Origin: Pseudomonadota bacterium
Lineage (GTDB): Bacteria > Pseudomonadota > Alphaproteobacteria > Rhizobiales > Methylopilaceae
Assembly: GCA_023430145.1 (NCBI GenBank)
Contig: JAEZCD010000165.1
Location: 23,097 to 87,096, forward strand
Reading direction: 5' to 3'
Length of the DNA: 64,000 nt
Below, piece after piece: positions 57,663-64,000 of the stretch; within the stretch, counting starts at the first letter, position 1, and each line of letters opens with the position of its first letter. The position numbers were made by a program, and so were the translations under genes. Under the pieces are notes generated by a model. It ran no database searches. It saw nothing but the letters and a program-made list of their open reading frames with translations, and was not told where the DNA came from.

Positions 57663-57953
57663 GAGGCACCCGCTCGCTCGAGGGCGGCCGTGCGCGGTCG
57701 AGGGCGACCGCCGGCCGTGCCCGGGTTGTGGTGTCTTGCGCGCAATGTCGCACGGGGCCTCACGGCGATCTTAGGAGACGACATCGACGGCCGGCAATCC
57801 GGAACGGCGGCGCGGTGCCTGGGGCTTCGGCGCGTCGCCCGTGGGCTGGCGAAAAGCTAACCGAAGCGTGATCGGGTCGGACTGGGCGTGCCCGGACGCT
57901 CTGCTAGAACGTCGACCATGGCGGGGGTGCCGCCCACCAACAAGGAGGACACG

Positions 57954-58934
57954 ATGTTCGAGACCGATCGCCGCGCGCTGCTCGTAGGGTCGGCCGCGCT
58001 CGCCGCATCGAGCCTCCTGCCTCCGACCTTCGGCGCCGCCTTCGCGGCCGCCCCGGCCGCCCGCCGCCAAGTGCCGGGCGCCTATCGCTACAAGCTCGGC
58101 GAGTTCGAGCTGACCGCCGTCACCGACGGCATCGCCCGCCGGCCGCTCGATCCGGCCTTCGTCCGCAACGCCAAGCTCGAAGATGTGAAGCGGGCCCTCG
58201 ACGAGGCCTTTCTGCCGAGCGACACGCTCGGCATCCCCTTTACCGCGCTCGTCGTCAACACCGGCAACCGCATGGTGCTGATCGATACCGGCAATGGCGG
58301 CATGGGCGCCGCCACGGCCGGCCAGCTCGCCGAGAACATGACGGCGGCCGGCATCGAGCCGGCGGCCGTCGACAGCATCGTCGTCTCGCATTTCCACGGC
58401 GACCACATCAACGGCATCCGCGCCAAGTCCGGCGAGCTCCTGTTCGCCAACGCCGAGATCCTCGTTCCCGAGGTGGAGTGGGCCTTCTGGATGGACGAAG
58501 GCCAGATGAGCCGTGCACCCGAGAACCTCAAGGGCGGCTTCAAGAACGTCCGGCGCGTCTTCGGCCCGAACGCCAAGCAGGTTCGCCGGTTCGAACCCGA
58601 GGCCGAGATCTTCCCGGGCATCACGGCGGTCCCCGCGCATGGCCACACGCCCGGGCACACCGCCTTCCGCATCGGCTCCGGCGGCCAGGAGATGCTGGTG
58701 CTGTCGGACACGACCAACCATCCCGCCCTGTTCGTCCGCAACCCGGCCTGGCAGGCGGCCTTCGACATGGACGGCGACAAGGCGGCCGAGACCCGGCGCC
58801 GGCTGCTCGACATGGCGGTGGCCGACCGCCTTCTGGTTCAAGGCTACCACTACCCGTTCCCGGCCGGCGGCCACATCGCCAAGGACGGCGAGCGCTACCG
58901 CTACGTGCCGATCGACTGGAACCCGGTGCTCTGA
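57954..58934 (+). CDS. Exported metallo-beta-lactamase-fold hydrolase
   Basis: 326 residues from ATG preceded by AGGAGG. The leader 'DRRALLVGSAALAASSLLPPTFGAAFAAAPAA' has a twin-arginine pattern. The HxHxDH zinc motif is at 146-151 ('VVSHFHGDHING'); a later His is in 'AVPAHGHTPGHTAFRIGS', Asp in 'VLSDTTNHP', and a final His in 'VQGYHYPFPAGGHI'. The layout resembles periplasmic MBL hydrolases of the lactonase/organophosphatase-like kind. Substrate unknown. The 291-base gap before it holds no recognised element. Confidence 0.88.
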   Translation: MFETDRRALLVGSAALAASSLLPPTFGAAFAAAPAARRQVPGAYRYKLGEFELTAVTDGIARRPLDPAFVRNAKLEDVKRALDEAFLPSDTLGIPFTALVVNTGNRMVLIDTGNGGMGAATAGQLAENMTAAGIEPAAVDSIVVSHFHGDHINGIRAKSGELLFANAEILVPEVEWAFWMDEGQMSRAPENLKGGFKNVRRVFGPNAKQVRRFEPEAEIFPGITAVPAHGHTPGHTAFRIGSGGQEMLVLSDTTNHPALFVRNPAWQAAFDMDGDKAAETRRRLLDMAVADRLLVQGYHYPFPAGGHIAKDGERYRYVPIDWNPVL

Positions 58935-59029
58935 CGCCGGCTCTCCGGCCGACATGTCACAGCCCGCCGGCAAATGTCGGCTGCCGCGGTGCGTGCCTTG
59001 ACAACCGGCGGCCGGAAATCTGTGGTCGC

Positions 59030-59228
59030 GTCAGCACCGGTGCCCGGGCCTCGGCCCGGGCAAGAGGGAATGCGGTGAGGCGGGAGCGGGCGCTCCGGCC
59101 GATGCCGCAGCTGCCCCCGCAACTGTAGGCGGCGAGCCGCTCTCCAAGTCGAGCCACTGGCGGCCAGAAACCGCCGGGAAGGCGGGGAGCCGGCGACGAC
59201 CCGTGAGCCAGGAGACCTGCCGGCGCGC
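59030..59228 (+). ncRNA. Cobalamin (B12) riboswitch
   Basis: Shows the conserved series: AAGAGGGAATGCGGTG near 59061, the core GCAGCTGCCCCCGCAACTGTA at about 59107-59127, GAGCCACTGG (59151-59160), CCGGGAAGGCG (59174 on) and the 3' B12 box GAGCCAGGAGACCTGCC near 59204-59221. It precedes the TonB-receptor gene by about 160 bases. Cobalamin binding would shut off receptor synthesis. Confidence 0.95.
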
Positions 59229-59386
59229 CTGTCACCTTCTCGCGTGCGGGGCGCGCGCGGGAGCGGTTCTTCCGCAGGTGACCTCGCCGCGGGGCCTTCT
59301 CGGCGCCGTTCCGATGCTCCGCATGCCGGGGCGCGGACGCGCAACGACTCCGCACGTCATCGGACCTGCGGAGGATGCTTCGCGAC

Positions 59387-61372
59387 ATGCGCGTTTCGAC
59401 CCGACTTCTGCCGCCGCTGGCGGCGATCATCGCCGCCCTCGCGCCGGCCGCCGCCATGGGGCAAGGCGTCACCGCGGCGCCGCCCGACGAGCCGGTCTAT
59501 CAGCTCGACGACATCGTCGTCTCTGCGAGCCGGGTGCCGCTCGAGGCGAGCCGGGTCGGCTCCTCCGTCACCGTCTTCACGGCCGAAGACATTCGCAGCC
59601 GCGGCCTGCAGACGGTCGCCGACGTGCTGCGCGAGACGCCGGGGGTGGCCGTCTCCCAGTCCGGCGGCAGCGGCTCGATCACCCAGGTGCGCATCCGCGG
59701 CGCCGAGGCGAACCAGACGCTGGTGATGATCGACGGCGTGCAGTCGAACCAGGTCGGCGACGGCGACTTCGACTACGCCGACTTCCTCGTCGACGACATC
59801 GAGCGCGTCGAGGTGATCCGCGGGCCGCAGTCGGGCCTCTACGGCTCGAACGCCAATGCCGGCCTCGTCAACATCGTCACCAAGAGCGGGCGGGGGCTCG
59901 CCAAGCCGGTCTTCGAGAGCCGGGTGGAAGGCGGCTCGATGGGCACCACGCGGGCGACCGTCGGCGCACGCGGCGCGGTCGGCGGCTTCTACGGCTCGGT
60001 TATGGGGCAGGGCTTCCGCACCGACGGCGACAACATCTCGCGCTTCGGCGAGGAGAAGGACGGCAGCTCGACCGGCATCCTGACCGCCAAGGCCGGCGTC
60101 GACATCGGCGACGTCTGGAATATCGAGGGCATGCTCCGCCACGTCGAGCGCGCTGCCCGGACCGATCCGCAGGACTTCGCCGATCCGCCGACGCACACCT
60201 ACGGCTTCGTCGTCGACGGCGACGATTCCAACCGCTTCCGCTCGACCACCGGCCGCATCGCCTCGACGCTCTCGCTCTTCGACGGCCGGCTGACGAGCCG
60301 CACCGCCGGCAGCTTCTTCGACCAGACCTATAGTTTCGACGCCGACGGCAAGCGCCAGTACACGGCCGACGGCACCCGCAACCGCTTCGAGCAGTATTTC
60401 ACCGGCAAGGCCGACACGAGCCTCTTCGGCGGCGAGCGGCATGCGCTCACGGCCGGCGTCGACTACCAGAAGGAGACTTTCAGGTATCGTAGCCTCGACC
60501 TCGCCTTCGATCCCGACGCGGACGAGTTCTGGCGGCGCGGCGCCGATCGCACGCGGACCGGCCTGTCCGGCGAGTACGTCGTCGAGACCGAGCACGGCAC
60601 CGCGGCCTCGGCGGCGATCCGACACGACTGGAACAGCGACTTCAAGGACGCCACCACCTGGCGGCTCACCGGCTCGCAGAAGTTCCACACCGGCACGCGG
60701 CTGCACGGCTCGGTCGGCACCGGCATCACCGACCCGACCTTTTTCGAGCAGTTCGGCTTCTTCTCGAACTTCGTCGGCAACCCGAATTTGCGGCCCGAGC
60801 AGTCGCTCGGCTGGGATGCCGGCATCGAGCAGACGCTGTGGGACGGACGGGTGGTGGTCGATGCGACCTACTTCCACACAACGCTCGAGGACGAGATCGT
60901 GCAAGTCTTCGGCACGCCCTCGACGGTCGAGAATCTGAAGGGCGCCTCGCGGCGGCAGGGTGTCGAGCTGTCGGGCACCTTCAAGCCCGTGGACTGGCTC
61001 GACCTCGTCGCCACCTACACCTATACGCAGTCCGAGGACGCGACCGGCATCACCGAGATCCGGCGGCCGCCGCACACGGCGAGCCTGTCGGCGGTGGCGC
61101 GCTTCGACGAGGGGCGGGGGAGGGCGTCGGCGAACGTCGTCTACAACGGCACCACCAAGGACATCCGCCTCTTGCCGACGACGCCCTTCTCGACGGTCGT
61201 TGACCTGCCCGCCTATACGCTGATCTCGGCCGAGCTCGCCTACACGCTGCGGCCGGGCCTCACCGGCTATGTGCGCGCCGAGAACGTGCTCGACGTCCGC
61301 TACGAGAACGTCTTCTCCTACCAGGCGCCCGGCTTCGGCGCCTATGCGGGCCTCAGGGCGGTCATCGAGTAG
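59387..61372 (+). CDS. btuB: TonB-dependent outer-membrane receptor for cobalamin (BtuB-like)
   Basis: About 661 residues. GGAGG at 59370-59374 abuts an ATG at 59375, so the ATG at 59387 (MRVSTRLLPPLAAIIAALAPAAAMGQG, signal peptide) is preferred. TonB box region 'YQLDDIVVSASRVPLEASRVGSSVTVFTAEDIRSRGLQTVADVLRETPGVAVSQSGG', plug motifs 'QVRIRGAEANQTLVMIDGV' and 'DDIERVEVIRGPQSGLYGSNANAGLVNIVTKSG', then a long beta-barrel ending 'YVRAENVLDVRYENVFSYQAPGFGAYAGLRAVIE'. The riboswitch directly upstream makes cobalamin or a cobalamin precursor the likely cargo. Confidence 0.9.
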   Translation: MRVSTRLLPPLAAIIAALAPAAAMGQGVTAAPPDEPVYQLDDIVVSASRVPLEASRVGSSVTVFTAEDIRSRGLQTVADVLRETPGVAVSQSGGSGSITQVRIRGAEANQTLVMIDGVQSNQVGDGDFDYADFLVDDIERVEVIRGPQSGLYGSNANAGLVNIVTKSGRGLAKPVFESRVEGGSMGTTRATVGARGAVGGFYGSVMGQGFRTDGDNISRFGEEKDGSSTGILTAKAGVDIGDVWNIEGMLRHVERAARTDPQDFADPPTHTYGFVVDGDDSNRFRSTTGRIASTLSLFDGRLTSRTAGSFFDQTYSFDADGKRQYTADGTRNRFEQYFTGKADTSLFGGERHALTAGVDYQKETFRYRSLDLAFDPDADEFWRRGADRTRTGLSGEYVVETEHGTAASAAIRHDWNSDFKDATTWRLTGSQKFHTGTRLHGSVGTGITDPTFFEQFGFFSNFVGNPNLRPEQSLGWDAGIEQTLWDGRVVVDATYFHTTLEDEIVQVFGTPSTVENLKGASRRQGVELSGTFKPVDWLDLVATYTYTQSEDATGITEIRRPPHTASLSAVARFDEGRGRASANVVYNGTTKDIRLLPTTPFSTVVDLPAYTLISAELAYTLRPGLTGYVRAENVLDVRYENVFSYQAPGFGAYAGLRAVIE

Positions 61373-61410
61373 GAGAGTGGGGGCGCCGACGTGCCCAGCG
61401 CGCGGGGCCT

Positions 61411-61500
61411 CGTCATTGCGAGCGAAGCGAAGCAATCCAGCTTCTTCTTCGTCGCCCGCAGAGCTGGATTGCTTCGTCGCTGACGCTCCTCGCAATGACG
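61411..61500. repeat. Palindromic interspersed repeat
   Basis: Left arm CGTCATTGCGAGCGAAGCG... (61411-61441) is complemented by the right arm (61463-61500) ending CTCCTCGCAATGACG. The arms enclose about 20 bases. This type of REP-like element is scattered through many Hyphomicrobiales genomes. It lies between the BtuB-like gene and the TPR gene and may act as terminator. Confidence 0.8.
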
Positions 61501-61598
61501 AAGAGCGCGCGGCGTTCGTCAGCGGTTCATGTGCGCGCTATAAGATCTCCCCCGAGGGGCATGCACCGCGCACGCCGTGCGCGAAGGGAGTCGCAACG

Positions 61599-62042
61599 AT
61601 GCGGAAACTGCTCTTTGTCACCGCCTTCTCGGTCCTCCTCCCCGCCGCCGCCCTGGCGATCGGCACCGAAGCCGATACCAAGGAGCCATGGCGCGATGCC
61701 TATGATGCGGCCGTGGTGCTGATCAAGGCGGGCAAGTACGACGAGGGGATCGTCAAGCTGAAGGCGATCAAGGCGTCCAGCGCCGACATCGACAACCAGC
61801 TCGGGTTCGCCTACCGCAAGTCCGGCAAATGGGACGAGGCGGTGCGCCACTACGAGGCGGCGCTCAAGGTCGACCCGAACCATGTCGGCGCGCTCGAATA
61901 TTATGGCGAGTACTTCGTCTGGAAGGGCGATCTCGCCAAGGCGCGCGACCATCTCGCCAAGATCGAGAAGGCCTGCGGCAGCAAGTCCTGCGCGGGCTAC
62001 AAGGAGCTCGCCGCGGCGATCGAGAAGAAGAAGCCGAACTGA
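61599..62042 (+). CDS. Periplasmic TPR-repeat protein
   Basis: About 147 residues, start MRKLLFVTAFSVLLPAAALAIG (signal peptide) with AAGGGAG upstream. TPR-like repeats: 'WRDAYDAAVVLIKAGKYDEGIVKLKAIKA', 'ADIDNQLGFAYRKSGKWDEAVRHYEAALKVDPNHVGALEYYGEYFVWKGDLAKARDHLAKIEKACGSKSCAGYKEL'. Two Cys near the end may pair. Likely a protein-interaction adaptor in the periplasm; partner unknown. Confidence 0.87.
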   Translation: MRKLLFVTAFSVLLPAAALAIGTEADTKEPWRDAYDAAVVLIKAGKYDEGIVKLKAIKASSADIDNQLGFAYRKSGKWDEAVRHYEAALKVDPNHVGALEYYGEYFVWKGDLAKARDHLAKIEKACGSKSCAGYKELAAAIEKKKPN

Positions 62043-62127
62043 GGCCGCTCCCGCGCATCGCCGACCCCGGCGATGCGCGCGACGCGGCGGAACGAGGACG
62101 GCTCGAGCTCTAGGGGAGGGGGGCGCG

Positions 62128-62517
62128 GTGATCCGCTGCGTGCGCATCTGGACGGGGGCCGACGGCAACAGCCGCTTCGAGATCGGGCGGATCGATCTGC
62201 CGAAAGGCGAGCGCGGCGACGCGCTGAGCCTCGTTAGCGAGGCGACCGGCGTCTCGTTCCGGGAGACCGGCGCCGGTGGCGCCTATGCCTGGCATGACGC
62301 TCCGAACCGGCAGCTCGTGCTCACCCTGTCGGGCACGCTCGACTTCCAGACGCGGAAGGGCGCGCACTTCACCATCGGCCCCGGCGACGTGCTGCTCGCC
62401 GAGGACACGACGGGGAGCGGCCACAGCTGGCGGCTCGTCGGCGACCAGCCCTGGCGCCGCGCCTACGTCGTCCTGGCGCCCGGTGCGCCCGTTCCCTTCG
62501 TCGCCTCCGAGGGGTGA
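62128..62517 (+). CDS. Small cupin-fold protein
   Basis: 129 residues, GTG start with GGGGAGGGG upstream. 'VIRCVRIWTGADGNSRFEIGRIDLP' then cupin core 'AYAWHDAPNRQLVLTLSGTLDFQTRKGAHFTIGPGDVLLAEDTTGSGHSWRLVGDQPWRRAYVVL'. Potential metal ligands are reduced to WHD and GHSW histidines. Its last 55 bases overlap the convergent binding-protein gene. Function unknown. Confidence 0.8.
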   Translation: MIRCVRIWTGADGNSRFEIGRIDLPKGERGDALSLVSEATGVSFRETGAGGAYAWHDAPNRQLVLTLSGTLDFQTRKGAHFTIGPGDVLLAEDTTGSGHSWRLVGDQPWRRAYVVLAPGAPVPFVASEG

Positions 62518-63236
62518 GCGCCCGCCGCCGGCGGGGAGATCCAGGTCGCGACGAGACGGTCGAGGAATCCCTGTGCCACGAGGCGCGCCTGGGCGGCATC
62601 GAGCGCCTCGCGCAGCGCATCGTTCCCACGCCGGACCGAGACGGCGAGCTTTTCGGTCGTGATTCCTTCCTCGACCACCCGGAGATCGGGCCGGTCGCGG
62701 GTCAGCCAGCGCATGACCGGGGCGAGCTTCATGACGGCGGCGATCCTTCCCGCCTCGAGGTCGTCGAGCATCGCGCCGATGGCGTCGTATGGATAGATCC
62801 GGACATCGCCCACCGCGCCTTCGGCCTTCAGCCGCTCCGCCACCGGCTGCGAGGTGTTGCCGCGCTGGACGGCGATCACTGCGCCCCGGAGATCGCCGAT
62901 GGAGCGGATCGCCGGCGTCCGCGCGACGTTGCAGACGAGGCTCTGGCCGGAGACGAGATAGGGGCGGCAGAAATCGGCCTTCGCCTGCCGCCCGGCGGTG
63001 ATCGTCGTGCCGGAGGCGACGCAGTCGAACGAGCCGTCGGCGAGCCCGCCGAAAATGCCCTCGAAATCGGCGCCGCCATAGCGGACGAGGCGCCATTCGA
63101 GGCCGAGATCGCCACAGACCGCGCGCATCAGCTCGATGTCGAAGCCGGCCGGCTCGCCGTCCCGCATCAGCTCGAAAGGCGGATCAGGGATGGCGGCGCC
63201 CACCTTCAACACGCCGGGCGTGACCGTGGGAATCAT
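62463..63236 (-). CDS. Amino-acid-type solute-binding protein without signal peptide
   Basis: 257 residues, starting MIPTVTPGVLKVGAAIPDPPFELMRDGEPAGFDIELMRAVCGDLGLEWRLVRYGGADFEGIFGGLADGSFDCVASGTTITAGRQAKADFCRPYLVSGQ, the SBP_bac_3 core beginning immediately. 'DLRGAVIAVQRGNTSQPVAERL' and 'YDAIGAMLDDLEAGRIAAVMKLAPVMRWL' follow. No export signal is seen and no upstream in-frame extension supplies one. No permease or ATPase is near. Possibly cytoplasmic, or a gene that lost its leader. The C-terminal 25 residues lie over the convergent cupin gene. Confidence 0.82.
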   Translation of the reverse strand: MIPTVTPGVLKVGAAIPDPPFELMRDGEPAGFDIELMRAVCGDLGLEWRLVRYGGADFEGIFGGLADGSFDCVASGTTITAGRQAKADFCRPYLVSGQSLVCNVARTPAIRSIGDLRGAVIAVQRGNTSQPVAERLKAEGAVGDVRIYPYDAIGAMLDDLEAGRIAAVMKLAPVMRWLTRDRPDLRVVEEGITTEKLAVSVRRGNDALREALDAAQARLVAQGFLDRLVATWISPPAAGAHPSEATKGTGAPGARTT

Positions 63237-63410
63237 CGTCGAGGCCTGCCCCTACCGTCCGTCTCGGAACGCGAGGCGGCGACGATGCCATGGAAATTCC
63301 CTCGGCGCCGAATCCGGGCGAATGCCAGCCTTGCCGCCCGGCCGGTGACGCGAACCGCCTGCGGCGACCGGCGGCCGCCTGGTCTATAAAGGGACCGCAG
63401 AGGGTCGCCC

Positions 63411-63896
63411 ATGCTGTCCGAAGAATTCGTCGACGTCGCCCTCCGCCTGCTCGCCGCCGTCGGCGCCGGCATGGCGATCGGGCTGAACCGCGACATCAAG
63501 GGCAAGCCGACCGGCATGCGGACGCTCGGCCTCGTCTCGCTCGGCGCCGCGCTCGTCTCCATCGTCATGGTCCATCATGCCGACATGCAGCAGCATCCGG
63601 ATGCGCTGTCGCGCGTGCTGCAGGGCATCATCCAGGGGGTCATGACCGGCATCGGGTTCATCGGCGCCGGGGTGATCCTGCGCGACCACAAGGAGAAGGA
63701 GGTCGAGGGCCTGACGACGGCCGCCTGCGTCTGGGTGACGGCGGCGCTCGGCATCGCCTGTGCGCTCGCCGCCTGGAGTATCGTGCTGCTCGGCGCCGGC
63801 CTCGCGCTCGCCATCCTCACGCTCGGCCGTCCGGTCGAGCGGGTCCTGTCGCGCCTCTTCGCGCCGAGCTCCAAGGAGCCGTCGGGCGACAGCTGA
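63411..63896 (+). CDS. MgtC/SapB-family membrane protein
   Basis: 161 residues. Four hydrophobic segments with the family motifs 'LRLLAAVGAGMAIGLNRDIKGKPTGMRTLGLVSLGAALVSIV', 'GIIQGVMTGIGFIGAGVILRDHKEKEVEGLTTAACVWVTAALGIACALAAW'. Usual MgtC proteins have an additional C-terminal domain; this one is the short form. Members modulate magnesium homeostasis or F-type ATPase activity. Stands alone. Confidence 0.92.
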   Translation: MLSEEFVDVALRLLAAVGAGMAIGLNRDIKGKPTGMRTLGLVSLGAALVSIVMVHHADMQQHPDALSRVLQGIIQGVMTGIGFIGAGVILRDHKEKEVEGLTTAACVWVTAALGIACALAAWSIVLLGAGLALAILTLGRPVERVLSRLFAPSSKEPSGDS

Positions 63897-63932
63897 TGTC
63901 GGCGGAGGCTGCCGCTTCGGCTACGCGGCGTC

Positions 63933-63954
63933 ATCCTGCGCGAGAGCGCAGGAT
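63933..63954. repeat. Short palindromic element, possible terminator
   Basis: Perfect 9-bp stem ATCCTGCGC / GCGCAGGAT with GAGA loop, 36 bases after the MgtC-family stop. It belongs to a hairpin type common in intergenic DNA of this bacterial group. GGTCATCC at the window end may start another copy. Confidence 0.55.
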
Positions 63955-64000
63955 CCATCTTCATTTCTGCGCGCCGCGCACCGGGAGAGAATGGTCATCC

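Noticed and set aside
59357..61495. 712-residue minus-strand frame opposite the BtuB-like gene
   Set aside because: Shadow frame; the plus strand carries an unmistakable TonB receptor behind a B12 riboswitch.
1..64000. CRISPR arrays, insertion sequences, integrases, toxin-antitoxin pairs
   Set aside because: No regular short repeats with spacers, no transposase or integrase motifs and no terminal inverted repeats flanking a gene were found.

Overview
This is a high-G+C window with dense, short-spaced operons, frequent GTG starts, and start/stop overlaps. Three features point to an alphaproteobacterium, most likely of the Hyphomicrobiales (Rhizobiales): very high ABC-transporter density, a cobalamin riboswitch upstream of a TonB receptor, and an interspersed palindromic repeat of the 'CGTCATTGCGAG...AAGCAATCC' kind. 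I cannot name a genus from sequence alone. No CRISPR array, phage or insertion sequence was seen.

From 1 to about 56.3 kb the window is a chain of catabolic uptake modules, nearly every one with its own local regulator. (1) 1-4068: IclR regulator plus CUT1 sugar-type ABC importer, divergent from a cytoplasmic formylglycine sulfatase. (2) 4992-10358: LacI regulator divergent from a CUT1 importer and a cytoplasmic GH172/DUF2961 glycosidase. (3) 10446-14326: CUT2 importer with a single-domain ATPase and a zinc alcohol dehydrogenase. (4) 14438-19955: a GntR regulator with two winged-helix segments, and a second CUT2 importer with two different permeases; modules 3 and 4 share an upstream operator-like element. 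(5) 20369-28154: RpiR regulator and amidohydrolase divergent from a complete dipeptide/opine-type ABC importer. (6) 28215-37570: LacI regulator, CUT1 importer, AroE-like dehydrogenase, DJ-1/PfpI protein, MaoC hydratase, SDR, and a CoA-transferase, tied together by three nearly identical palindromes. (7) 37928-46731: aromatic ring-cleavage operon (flavin hydroxylase, extradiol dioxygenase, fumarylacetoacetase-type hydrolase, cupin, MetE-like zinc protein) followed by a tripartite tricarboxylate transporter and a frameshifted LysR gene. (8) 49252-56276: GntR regulator, flavin-reductase-like protein, polyamine/iron-type ABC importer and an M24-fold protein that has lost most metal ligands.

An NmrA-like oxidoreductase divergent from a LysR gene sits between modules 7 and 8. 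A tRNA-Thr(UGU) at about 57.2 kb, flanked by a truncated caspase-like gene and coding debris, separates this accessory-looking block from more ordinary genes: an exported metallo-beta-lactamase-fold protein, the B12 riboswitch and BtuB-like receptor, a TPR protein, a cupin, an orphan amino-acid-binding protein and an MgtC-family membrane protein.

The most interesting points are the shared operator for two CUT2 systems and the unusual double-winged-helix regulator, the three-palindrome LacI regulon, a MetE-like zinc site inside an aromatic operon, a metal-stripped M24 protein, and a cytoplasmic GH172 furanosidase fed by a dedicated importer. Functions are inferred from motifs and gene context only.
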